Assembly (NCBI GenBank): GCA_934233735.1
Contig: CAKQGQ010000012.1
Location: 1-64,000 of the forward strand
Reading direction: 5' to 3'
Length of the DNA: 64,000 bases
From: an uncultured Clostridia bacterium
GTDB taxonomy: Bacteria; Bacillota; Clostridia; Peptostreptococcales; Anaerovoracaceae
Shown in pieces: positions 16,977-27,500 of the stretch (the first letter of the stretch is position 1; each line of letters starts with the position of its first letter). The position numbers and the translations under genes are program-made. Below the pieces are notes generated by a model, which saw nothing but the letters and a program-made list of their open reading frames with translations, did not search any database and had not been told where the DNA came from.

Positions 16977-19900
16977 TTGAAGAAAAACAACTTGCTGAAA
17001 AAAAGATTTTTTTCAATTATATTGACAATCGCCGTAGCGCTGTCCATGATGCTGACCATCGCATGGGCTGACGCAGACGGCTGGCTGTCAACGCAGAGTG
17101 ATACTGTGGAAATGGTAAATGCGAATGAAGCCAACGGCGTGGCTACACAGGTGAGTATTATTAAAAACAGATCCTATTATACCGACGAAAACGGCAGCGG
17201 AGAAACTCTGAAAGTGGACTGTGTACATCTTACATCCGGCATCACAACATGGGAAGATGAATGGTACTTTGTGAACGGAGGTACTATTAACGGTGATGTA
17301 ACGATACCGGAAGGTAAAACTGTGAATATAATCATTTTGGATGGTTATAAGCTGACCATCAATGGGACTTTGAAGATAAACGGAGATGGTACTGAATCCG
17401 CAAGACTGAAGCTTTACGGAACGTCGAAATCAGGAACCGGAAAGCTGGTTGTTACGAATTCAAGCAGCAATAATAATGGCAATGCCATTATGAGTGAAAA
17501 CGGAAAAACGGCATATATTCATTTGATTGGCGGCGAGCTGACTGCAACAGGTGCCGGATATAATACGGAAAACGGCACAGGAGCGGCATTGTCTAATGTC
17601 AGACTTCTGAGCGAGGTAAATGAGACTATTAAACGAACAGCAGAGGTAAAATGCGTCGTTACCGGCAGCGACCCGGAGCAAAAAGTTGAAGAGACACAAA
17701 AGGAAACATCTGTTACAATTTCCAGATGCGAATGTGCAGAAAAAGACTGGAAATATGAGCAGGGTACAGGAGAAAATGGTGGCAAGCATCGGGGATATTG
17801 TAACCTGTGCGGTTATGTATCTAATTGGAATGCTGAAACCGAAGGCTATGTGGACTGTGACTTTAATGATGTACCTGTTTCTGCCGGTGAAGCCGGACAT
17901 TATCGCACATGTTACTGCGGACGTCAGGAAAATACAACTACTCCGCATGACATGGTTGCCGTGCCTACTGCTGACGGCAGTGGCCATACCCAAAGCTGCA
18001 ACTACTGTGGATATACTCCTAAGGGAAGTACGGGAGAAGCTCATGTTTACGACGAAAATGGAAAGTGTACAGTTTGTGGATTCAGCATTGTAGCAAAGGA
18101 CAATAACGGTAAGTTCTACGGTTCTGTAAGCGATGCTTTGGAAAGTGTTAACGATGGCGGTATAGTAACGCTGGAGACCCAAGATACGTCAGGAAATAAG
18201 GAAATCAGTGAAGATGTTGAATTTAATCGGGCAGGAGCTGCGGTTACATTGAATATGAACGGATATACCCTGACAAGTACTAGTGGTAATTCTACTATAA
18301 CCGTTGAAAACGGCGCATTAACCATAGCTGACGATGCGACAATTACTCAAAACGGTAGATCTCAGGAAACCGTTAAATCTGCCATCCGCGTTACAGGCGG
18401 TACACTGACTTTCGAGAAAGATGTGACTGCACAGGGCGGAGCGTGCTCAAGTGCTCAAAGCCCTGCAATCGAAGTAACAGGCGGCAGCCTTGTTTTCAAG
18501 GGTGATTTGACCGCAAAGGGCGGCTATGCTGATGGATACGGAAACGCAGATAAACAGGCAGCCGCTGTTTATGCCGAGGGCGGTGTGTTGGATTTCCAAA
18601 AGGGTTTAGACCTGAGCGGCGGTCTGACGCTTACTAAGAGCGCGAGTCTGGCAAATGGACTGACTCAAGGTAGTTTTTGGTCAAAAGCCGCGTCTGGCCC
18701 GGATGGTAAGCAGGTTAAGACGTTATCGGTTGAGGGTGCAAAAAACCACAAATATCTGGATGAACTGCTGGCAGATGGATATGCCTTTGTCGATAAGGAC
18801 GATTCGACTCTGTTTAGATGTGTAAGCTCCTTTGTATCATGGTCGGGAGATGTTACCATCATATCGCATACGCATACATGGGGTCCGACAGCTTCGGGCG
18901 ACAACTATGAATGCACTACGTGCACAAAAGCCTGCAGCCATGACGGCGGTTTTTCCAGTGGCAAATGCGAGGTCTGCGGCAAACCTTGCCCGCATGCGCT
19001 GGCGGATGAGGGCAACAATTACCACTGCAATGTGTGTGGTGAGCAAATGGTTGCGAGAATCCAGACAGACGAATACAAATGGTCGCACTACCCGGATCTC
19101 ACAACAGCACTGGAAGCGGCAACGGATGGTCAGACGGTCACTTTACTGGTTGATGCTGAACTCTTGAGTAGTCCGGAAATTTATGACGAGGCTAAACAAA
19201 ATGAATCTCATCAGATTACATTAGACCTGAATGAGCACAATATTACAGGGGAGTTTGCCGTTTTTATAGGCCGTCATGTAGAATCCGCACCCCCAACTGT
19301 TTATGCTGTAAATACAGAATATCCAACGACACTAAAAATCATTGGAAAGGGCGATATTTCTCTTAATAATCGTGCTTTGAGTGTTTACCCACTAGCTGCT
19401 TTAGATTTGAGTGAATGGACAGGTGATTCGATCAGTATGGTGTCGACAAATGACGGCTCAGGTGAAAATGAAGAGGGGCAATTTATTGCCACAAATTACA
19501 CGGGACATATCAACAGGTTGGAGCTTGGTTATTGGTATAAAGACGCGATAACGAAGAACAAACTGAGTCGCGGCAGCTACGGAGAAATCGCTCTAATGGG
19601 AGAACATGGAGAAAAGGTTAAACATGGCGATTTGCTCGAAGAGGGCTATGCATTCCAAAACGCAGACGGGACATTTGCGGAGTACAATGCAATACCTGAA
19701 CAACATAAAATCTCCAATGTACAAGTCGTAAAATGCACCAACCATGTGACTAATACGGAATATGGTACACAGTGTATCTACTGCAACCAGACAGCAGCGG
19801 AGGGTGCAGTTGCTAAGATAAAAACGGAGGACGGCAAGAACTTCTATTATAGTGACCTGAAAACCGCAGTGGAAAAAGCCGATAACGGTGACACAATCAT

Positions 19901-22900
19901 GCTGCTGAATAATGTGGAACTTGCTGAGCACCTCTCTATCGTGGCTGACGAGTCCAACGGTTGGCGCAATAATCTCACATTGGATCTGAACGGTAAGACG
20001 ATTAGCTGCAAGAAATATGACACTACTACGATCTTTACCTTGATAACACTTACCATTTGTGACAGCAGCAATGAAAAAACCGGCGAGATCACCCAAAACG
20101 CTGTCTATGCTGTACGGGCAGGTCAAGGCGGAACATTGAAGATCACCGGCGGCAAATTTGGAGGGGTTTATGCCATTGATGGCTCCGAGATCAGTGGTGG
20201 TACGTTCTCTAAAATATGGGCTTATGATTTCGTCGGTAGCTCAGAAAAGCTCCACACCGTGCTGGCAAACGGCTATGCATTTGCGGATAGCACTGGCAAT
20301 ATCGTGAACGGTTACGAAAAGAGCAACGCAGAGAATGTCACTGTCGTTTCCCATCCGAAGCACAGCGGCAATCCTTGCGCCTGCGGCTATATTTGCGAGA
20401 ATACGACGGAAATGGATGATACCGGTCACTGCCCTGACTGCGGAGAGCTTCTGGCACAGGCGAAAGTGACGGTGAATGATGAAACTACTTATACGACCGA
20501 CTTCCGTTACGCAGTTCAAAACGCAGTGGATGGAACTACGGTGACGCTGCTTCAGAATGTCAAACTTCCTTCGTATGATGAGGACAACTACAATAATAAT
20601 ATCTATATCCAACAAGGCAATTTCACCATCGACTGGGACGGACACATCCTTTCAGGCGCTACCTATAATAACTTGATAACAATCACGCAGCACGCAAGCG
20701 TGACTCTGAAGGACAGCTCAGAAAGCGGTGACGGCGGCGTTAGAAATACAGGTGGTAAGGCAGTCTGCGTTAATATACTTGGCAGTTACAACGTGACTAT
20801 CAAAGGCGGGGTGTATTCTCCGCATGTGTTTAAAGGCGACGACTGTCAAGGTATCTTTCAGATTAGCGGTGGTATATTCGAGAACCCGGAAAATGCCGGC
20901 GTGAGATATGCTCTCAAAAACGGCGAGAGCAAGCGGTCCGACGAACTATCCGACCTGCTGGCAGAAGGCTATACCTTTGCATATGGCAAAGATGGCACAG
21001 ACTTAATAGATGTTTACAAAAACGTAAATACTGAGATATATAAAACCGTCTACGTAGTGTCCCACACGCACTCCAATTTTGACGAGAACGACAAATGCAA
21101 GTGTGGCTTCACCTGCGAACATACGACGGTAGACAGAGACAATAACTGCACAATTTGCGGAAAAGTGATAGTAGCTAAGGTAGGAGCTAAAGGATATACC
21201 AGTATTGAAAAGGCAGTCGCTGATGCCAATGGCGGCACAGTGAAATTGCTGACAGATGCAGAGACTATCACAATCAACGAATCACTCACGCTTGACCTCA
21301 ACGGTAAGAATGTGGATTCGCTGACGGTTAGCGCGAAAGCAACAATCAAGGATTCCGCCGAAACAAAAGGCGTAATTACAAGCCTTACTGTTTCAGGAGA
21401 CCTTAAAATCAAAGATTTGCTTGAAAAAGATTACAGCTTTAAGACAGGCGAAAGCACATGGGCAACAGCAGAACAGCTTGAGGGTCAATCCATTCAAAGC
21501 ACTAGCATTGTCCAAGTACCAATTAGAAGCATAAGCATAGATACTAAGAACCTTACGGCAAATTATGGATATGCAGCAGATAACAGTCCTGAGCTGACCT
21601 GCGTATTAAATGACGGTGGAAGCGCAGATGATGCCACATATCAATGGTATCGTGTCGGTGAGGCAACGCCGATTGCGGGCACCAAAGCGTACACTGTACC
21701 AACAGGTTTTGACGCAGGCGAATATAAATACTGCTGCGTTGCAATGATTGACGGATATTCCGTAACGAGTGATACAGTCACGGTTGAAATCAAGAAAGTT
21801 GCCCCGACATACACTGCACCGACTGCAAATGAAGGTCTTTCCTACACGGGACTGGCGCAAAACCTCATTGAAGCAGGCAGCACAGCGCACGGAATCATTG
21901 AGTACAGCCTTGAGGAAAACGGAACTTACAGCACAGCAATCCCAACCGGAACGAATGCAGGAACTTACACCGTATGGTACAAAGTTATCGGAGACAACAA
22001 CCACAACAATGTTGACCCGCAAAGCATCACGGCAAAGATTGAAAAGTGCGAAATCAGCATTTCAGACTTTACGATTACGCCAAAGACATATACGAACGGC
22101 GACAAGACTGCAACTGTAACGGAAGTAACTTTTGCAAATCTTCAAAACGGCGAAACCCTTGCACTTGACGCGGACTTCACGGCAGCAGCGGAATTTGCGA
22201 ACGCAAATGCAGGCACGCGAAATGCAACGCTTACGGTTACGCTTTCCGAGACTGCTAAAGCAAAGAATTATGCGCTTGCAGAGAAGACCTTGGCAAAAGA
22301 CTTTACGATTGCACAGGCGGCTGCTCCAACTTTAAGCAATGTTTCGGAATCCGTAACTTATGGAGACAGTACACAGAAAACAGTTTCTATTGCGGAAGCA
22401 GGCATGCCTACCGATGCAGGAACACTTAAATATACGCAAGGCAGCACTTCGGCTACCAATGTTGACTGGAGTGTAGGCACAGACGGAACGGTGAAATATA
22501 CGATTTCCGACGCGGATGTGGGAACCGTAATCACACTTCCGGTTAAAATCAGCTCGACGAACTACGAAGACACAACCGTGAATGTGGTTATCACAATTAC
22601 AAAGGCGACGCCAAGCCTTACAATCACAAACGAAGCAGCGTTAAACCGCATATACGACGGCAAAACGATTGCGGCGAAATATACGACGAACGGTGATGGA
22701 GTAGTAACTGTTGAATACTACAAAGATAGCGCTAAACTGAACGCAGCACCGACAGATGCATGGACTTACAAAGTAATTGTAAGCCTTGCGGAAGGTACAA
22801 ACTACGAAGCGGCTCAGGCTGAAGCAATGTTCACAATCGCAAAGCGCAGCATCGAAGGCGCGGAGATTTCAATCGGCGACGAACTGGCTTACACTGGTAC

Positions 22901-24152
22901 GAAACAAGCGCAGAGCGTAAGTAAAGTAACCGTAACCATTGGAGAAGCGAAACTTGAAGCAACCTACGATGTAAGCGAAAATACAGGAACAAATGCAGGA
23001 ACCTACACTTTGACGGTGACCGGAAACGGAAACTTTGAAGGTACGGCGACGAAAGCATTTAAGATTAAGCAGGCAGAAGTAACTTTGACCGGCGCAGAGG
23101 ACAACACACTGGTTCAAAACGCGATTTACAAAGGAACGGAAGTAACAAAAGCAACCTTCAAAAATACAAAGGTTATCGTAAACTTTAACGAAGAAACGAA
23201 GGAACTGGAAGGCGTTTGGACACTTACGGAAACTTCGGAAGGCGAGAAATTTGAAAGCACGGGCGAATTTGACCGCGAAGCCGTTTTCACACCTGCGGAC
23301 GCAAACTTTGCACCAATTACACAGATTGTGAAGATTAAGGTTACGACCAGATCCTCCGGCGCAGCGCTTCTTCCGACGACCGAAGTTAAGACAGACGATA
23401 AGACAGGAACGACCGGTGAAAAGGTCACAACTTCCCCGGCTGAGGTTAAGAACGAAACCAGGACCGATGCAAACGGCAATCAGGTGACAACCGCAAAGGT
23501 TACGGTTTCCGCAGCAAATCAGAAGGAAATTCTGAAACAGGCGGAAGCGAACAAATCCGATGAAATCATCATCAAGGTTTCCGAAAAAGATGTGAAGGAT
23601 GGCGCGAAGCTCGAACTGAGCCTCGACAAAACCTTCATCGAGGATATCTTAAACAAGACGGATGCGGATTTGACGATTCAGACGCCGGACGGTGAAAAGA
23701 CTTTCACGCAGGAAGAACTGAAAAAGCTTACAGATGCGGCAACGGGAAGCACGATAACCCTTGACCCGGCAGCTTCGACGGACCCTGCAGACCCGAGCGA
23801 ACCGACGAACCCAAGCACAGACAAGAATGCGAAACTCATCAAAGGCGTTCAGAAAACGACCATTGTCTTGAAGTCCAAACTGATGAAGAACGGCAAAATC
23901 CGTCTGACATGGACGAAGTCAAAGGGCTACAAGCTTGACCGCTTTGAAATCTGTCGCTCTGTAAAGAAGAACAGCGGATATGGTAAGAAAGCCTTCTTCA
24001 CGACGAAGAGCGGAAGCACGGCGAAGTACCTGAACACGAAGAACTTGAAGAAAGGCAAGACCTACTATTACAAGCTCCGCGGTGTTCGCGTAATCGACGG
24101 CAGGAAGTATTACACGAAGTGGTCGAATAAGACATGGAAGACTGTGAAATAA
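16977..24152 (+). CDS. Giant secreted surface protein, set A (2391 residues)
   Basis: TTG at 16977 follows AAAGGAGA and gives the signal peptide MKKNNLLKKRFFSIILTIA, ending in AWA. An ATG at 16860 lies within the promoter and is rejected. About residues 250-1500 hold five repeats of a module with two or more Cys pairs (CxxC, often CG) followed by a strand-rich stretch ending in LTLDLNG-like motifs. Then come an Ig-like domain (about 1518-1604), several MBG/YDG-type domains (1608-2121), a conserved domain with EVKNETRTDANG and QTPDGEKTF, an acidic Pro/Thr linker and the basic Fn3-like C-terminal module (last 95 residues). No LPXTG signal is present. It is probably an adhesin or coat protein held by the C-terminal module. 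Confidence 0.85.
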   Translation: MKKNNLLKKRFFSIILTIAVALSMMLTIAWADADGWLSTQSDTVEMVNANEANGVATQVSIIKNRSYYTDENGSGETLKVDCVHLTSGITTWEDEWYFVNGGTINGDVTIPEGKTVNIIILDGYKLTINGTLKINGDGTESARLKLYGTSKSGTGKLVVTNSSSNNNGNAIMSENGKTAYIHLIGGELTATGAGYNTENGTGAALSNVRLLSEVNETIKRTAEVKCVVTGSDPEQKVEETQKETSVTISRCECAEKDWKYEQGTGENGGKHRGYCNLCGYVSNWNAETEGYVDCDFNDVPVSAGEAGHYRTCYCGRQENTTTPHDMVAVPTADGSGHTQSCNYCGYTPKGSTGEAHVYDENGKCTVCGFSIVAKDNNGKFYGSVSDALESVNDGGIVTLETQDTSGNKEISEDVEFNRAGAAVTLNMNGYTLTSTSGNSTITVENGALTIADDATITQNGRSQETVKSAIRVTGGTLTFEKDVTAQGGACSSAQSPAIEVTGGSLVFKGDLTAKGGYADGYGNADKQAAAVYAEGGVLDFQKGLDLSGGLTLTKSASLANGLTQGSFWSKAASGPDGKQVKTLSVEGAKNHKYLDELLADGYAFVDKDDSTLFRCVSSFVSWSGDVTIISHTHTWGPTASGDNYECTTCTKACSHDGGFSSGKCEVCGKPCPHALADEGNNYHCNVCGEQMVARIQTDEYKWSHYPDLTTALEAATDGQTVTLLVDAELLSSPEIYDEAKQNESHQITLDLNEHNITGEFAVFIGRHVESAPPTVYAVNTEYPTTLKIIGKGDISLNNRALSVYPLAALDLSEWTGDSISMVSTNDGSGENEEGQFIATNYTGHINRLELGYWYKDAITKNKLSRGSYGEIALMGEHGEKVKHGDLLEEGYAFQNADGTFAEYNAIPEQHKISNVQVVKCTNHVTNTEYGTQCIYCNQTAAEGAVAKIKTEDGKNFYYSDLKTAVEKADNGDTIMLLNNVELAEHLSIVADESNGWRNNLTLDLNGKTISCKKYDTTTIFTLITLTICDSSNEKTGEITQNAVYAVRAGQGGTLKITGGKFGGVYAIDGSEISGGTFSKIWAYDFVGSSEKLHTVLANGYAFADSTGNIVNGYEKSNAENVTVVSHPKHSGNPCACGYICENTTEMDDTGHCPDCGELLAQAKVTVNDETTYTTDFRYAVQNAVDGTTVTLLQNVKLPSYDEDNYNNNIYIQQGNFTIDWDGHILSGATYNNLITITQHASVTLKDSSESGDGGVRNTGGKAVCVNILGSYNVTIKGGVYSPHVFKGDDCQGIFQISGGIFENPENAGVRYALKNGESKRSDELSDLLAEGYTFAYGKDGTDLIDVYKNVNTEIYKTVYVVSHTHSNFDENDKCKCGFTCEHTTVDRDNNCTICGKVIVAKVGAKGYTSIEKAVADANGGTVKLLTDAETITINESLTLDLNGKNVDSLTVSAKATIKDSAETKGVITSLTVSGDLKIKDLLEKDYSFKTGESTWATAEQLEGQSIQSTSIVQVPIRSISIDTKNLTANYGYAADNSPELTCVLNDGGSADDATYQWYRVGEATPIAGTKAYTVPTGFDAGEYKYCCVAMIDGYSVTSDTVTVEIKKVAPTYTAPTANEGLSYTGLAQNLIEAGSTAHGIIEYSLEENGTYSTAIPTGTNAGTYTVWYKVIGDNNHNNVDPQSITAKIEKCEISISDFTITPKTYTNGDKTATVTEVTFANLQNGETLALDADFTAAAEFANANAGTRNATLTVTLSETAKAKNYALAEKTLAKDFTIAQAAAPTLSNVSESVTYGDSTQKTVSIAEAGMPTDAGTLKYTQGSTSATNVDWSVGTDGTVKYTISDADVGTVITLPVKISSTNYEDTTVNVVITITKATPSLTITNEAALNRIYDGKTIAAKYTTNGDGVVTVEYYKDSAKLNAAPTDAWTYKVIVSLAEGTNYEAAQAEAMFTIAKRSIEGAEISIGDELAYTGTKQAQSVSKVTVTIGEAKLEATYDVSENTGTNAGTYTLTVTGNGNFEGTATKAFKIKQAEVTLTGAEDNTLVQNAIYKGTEVTKATFKNTKVIVNFNEETKELEGVWTLTETSEGEKFESTGEFDREAVFTPADANFAPITQIVKIKVTTRSSGAALLPTTEVKTDDKTGTTGEKVTTSPAEVKNETRTDANGNQVTTAKVTVSAANQKEILKQAEANKSDEIIIKVSEKDVKDGAKLELSLDKTFIEDILNKTDADLTIQTPDGEKTFTQEELKKLTDAATGSTITLDPAASTDPADPSEPTNPSTDKNAKLIKGVQKTTIVLKSKLMKNGKIRLTWTKSKGYKLDRFEICRSVKKNSGYGKKAFFTTKSGSTAKYLNTKNLKKGKTYYYKLRGVRVIDGRKYYTKWSNKTWKTVK

Positions 24153-24163
24153 AACAACCCATA

Positions 24164-24188
24164 GGGCGGCTCAGACGAGCCGACTTTT
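24164..24188 (+). terminator. Terminator of the 17.0-kb surface gene
   Basis: GGCGGCTC and GAGCCGAC form a stem over AGAC, followed by TTTTG. Confidence 0.65.
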
Positions 24189-24400
24189 GCTTGTAGGGCT
24201 TATGAGCCCTGTCGAGAAGTAAACGGTAAAGGGTAAACCATCCGCACATAGGTATGAAGCGTAAGCGTCAAACCATCCGCACCCCAAATACCCCTACGGG
24301 GTATTCAAATGTATATTTTGTGCCGCCGCCCTGCCGCCGACTTGACCATTTTGCACCACTGAGACATCGTCAATCCCTTCCTAAAAGGTCAAAAACTAAC
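24189..24400. other. Gene-free spacer between the giant surface genes
   Basis: It contains small hairpins (AGGGCT-TATG-AGCCCT at 24195-24210; AATACCCC-TAC-GGGGTATT at 24287-24305) and a direct repeat AAACCATCCGCAC (24235-24247 and 24270-24282). No coding frame with a start signal is visible. Confidence 0.4.
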
Positions 24401-24445
24401 TCATACTTTGGTATGATGGCAAAACTTTCAAGAATATGGTATAAT
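24401..24445 (+). promoter_or_regulatory. Set A surface-gene promoter with TCATAC operator
   Basis: TCATACTTTGGTATGA (24401-24416) is identical to the copy at 16.85 kb. TATAAT lies at 24440-24445, again 23 bp later. No -35 box is present. Confidence 0.65.
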
Positions 24446-24529
24446 AATTATAACTGTAATTTACTTGCTTAACGAACCGCTGCGGCGGCTTCGATGATTC
24501 ATAGATACAAGTAAGAAGGGAGAAAACGA

Positions 24530-27500
24530 GTGAGAAAAAACAATTTAATCAGCAAAAGAATTTTTTCAATCGTATTGACAATCGCCGTGGCACTGACCAT
24601 GATGCCGACGATGGCATGGGCGGATGCGGACGGTATTGCAGTACAAACTGTAAGTGATACACAGACAGAGAGTTCTGTTGCGGAGGTTGCAATTCGAGGC
24701 GGCAGTACTAAATATTACGATAACATTCGTGATGCATTCAATGTAGCCGATGTGGAGGGGCAGACCGCAACAGTGAAGCTGCTGCAGGATGTGACGCTTC
24801 AAGCGATTGATACAGGGTCATTCATAAGCCGCCCTGGAATTGAACTGAAGAACAATAGTGTAATAACATTGGACCTTAATGGATTTTCCTTAGCACAGCA
24901 CGAGTTCAATGATGGAGCAGTTACTTTATGCTCAAATAGTGTAATATGGGTTAATAAGGGGAATCTCACTATTGAAGACAGCAGCGAGAAAAAAACTGGT
25001 AAAATTCGGCAGCCGAATTTTGCGACAGCAGTCTATAATGATGAGGGTTCTTACTTAAAAATAGAAAGTGGTACGATAGAAACGACCAAAGCAGAAGGAA
25101 AAACGAATACAAAACCTTGTGCACTTGTTGCGGTAGGGGCAGAGACTTCTATCCAAGGCGGAACCATTGGCGCTGAGGGCTATAATGGTTTGTGGACACG
25201 CACAGGACAAGGTGTCCAGCTTTCCGGTGGTACTTACAGCACCATCGAGATTTTGGGTGGGAGCCCTATGGGAAGCCTTTTAGCAGAAGGTTATACCTTC
25301 AAATATGCAGACGACTCCGGCTATCCGGATTTGACCCAATCCTCGATTAATCAGGCTGTAACGGTTGTTCCTGGAAGTCCCGGCGTCAGCTATAAGGACG
25401 CCAACGGCAATTCTCAAATAAAGGAAAGCACAGAATTTACTTATCTCACAGGTTCGGATGTGGAAGCCTCTGTCACATTGAACAAAGGTTGGTATGCTGT
25501 GAAAGGGAATATTACAATCAATAGAAATGTGACGGTAGAAGATGGTGTGAATCTGATTCTTTGCGACAATGCAAACCTCACGGTGAGCGGACAAATGTTG
25601 CTTTCGGGCGGGCTGACCATATACGGACAGGGTGGAGATACCGGTAAAATGACGGTAAGCGTAAGTGGTGGCTCTGCTTTTGCAGCAAGTGGAAACAGTA
25701 CAGGAAATACGGTTTCAGTTCGTCTTTACGGTGGAAAGCTTACTGCAGCAGGAAGCAGCGCAGCCTTTGACAGCAATGTTTCCCTCGCAAAAGATGTACA
25801 GGACGCGATCAAATGCATCATAACCGAAAGCGAAACTGAAACAGTGGCGGAAGTTCACCAAAATGCTTCTGTTACCATTAGCAAATGCACGAAGCATAAA
25901 TGGAGTTATACTCCAAGTACAGCAAGCGGACAGCATACGAAAACCTGTGCGCTGTGCGGCTATAACCAGAATGGTGAAAACACAGCAGAGAATTGTGTGT
26001 ATGACAAGTTTACAAGCATGGGCGCGGAAGGACATAAAAAAGCCTGCATCTGCGGCAATACGACCGGAGATGTTATCCCTCACACAAGCACGAAATATAC
26101 AATCAATGACGACGGTCTTACCCACAGCGGAACTTGCGATGACTGCAAGGTTGTGCTTTCAAACGAAAAACATCAATTCGGTGAAAATGGTCAATGTGCT
26201 TGCACGGCAACACTGGAAGCAAGTTATAACAATGAGCATTACACAAATCTGCAGGTGGCAGTTAATGCAGCCGGAAGCAGAGGCGGAACTGTTACAATCG
26301 CCAAGAAGGATTCCCTTTTTAGGAACATAAAAATACAAGACGGACAACCAGTGACAATCGACTTAAACGGTCGGCAGTTGGAAACCGCAACAGCAAGAAT
26401 TGCCGACAAAGGGGTACTTACAATTTATGGCGGCAATGCTACCTTGAGGAACGGAAGGGTGTTCGGCGCTAGAGATACCAATGCCACCAATGCAATTGTG
26501 CTTAAGGGCGGAAGTTTGACTTTGTCCTCGGATGTAATCGCTGAAGGCGGTATATACACTATAAATGGAGTGCAGACACTTTTCTCTGCAATCAAAGTGA
26601 TCGACAGCAATGCAGTCTTAAGCTTAAGCAGTGGCACTGTATTGCTTCACGGGTTGGAAGTGCCAGATGGAAAAGCTTTAGCGGAGTATCTGCCGGAGGG
26701 CTGTGCATTCGCAAAGTGTAATATGGATGGTACTTTGACAGATGCTGAAAACCCTGAGATCGTCAATGCATATACCAATACAGACGGTACGGCATGTACA
26801 CGTTTAATAGAAAACCTGAAAGTTGTTGAGCATACGCACAGCTTCACTGAAAATAACGGACATGCATGTGCGTGCGGGTTCGTCTGCAGCCATGCGGCTC
26901 TGGACAGCAGCTATAAATGCACTGTCTGCAGCACGCAAATGACTGTAAAGATTACCAAGGACAGCCAAGATACCTATGCAGCATCCCTTGCAGCGGCAAT
27001 CAGCGCAGCAGAGAGCGGCAGCACGCTGACATTGCTTGCTGACAACATACCGGCAAGCAGTGCAATCACCGGCGGTAAGTCGCTGACACTTGATTTCAAC
27101 GGAAAATCCCTTAAGGCAGACAACGGCGTGGTTGAGGTGGGCGCATCCGATACTACTGCGGAAGGCAGCACCGGAAATTCCTTGACTATCACGGGCACAA
27201 GCAAAGACACCGACAAAGGCAACTCGATTACGGTATACGGCCAAAATCAGTTCTATACAGATAACTGGAGCGGCACACTAAATGTGTTTACTGCAAATCC
27301 GAATGTTACAGGCTCCATTAACAGCGGAACCTTCAGAACATTCAAAGGTAATGGCGTAAAATGGTCAACTCTGATAGCTGCTGATCATGCGTTCTATAAT
27401 TTAGCCGAAACAGGTTTTGCATATTATTATTATAATACGATTAGCAGCAATATAGGCAATACCAAGGTAATGGCTTGCACGCATCCGTCGGTAGAAGGGG

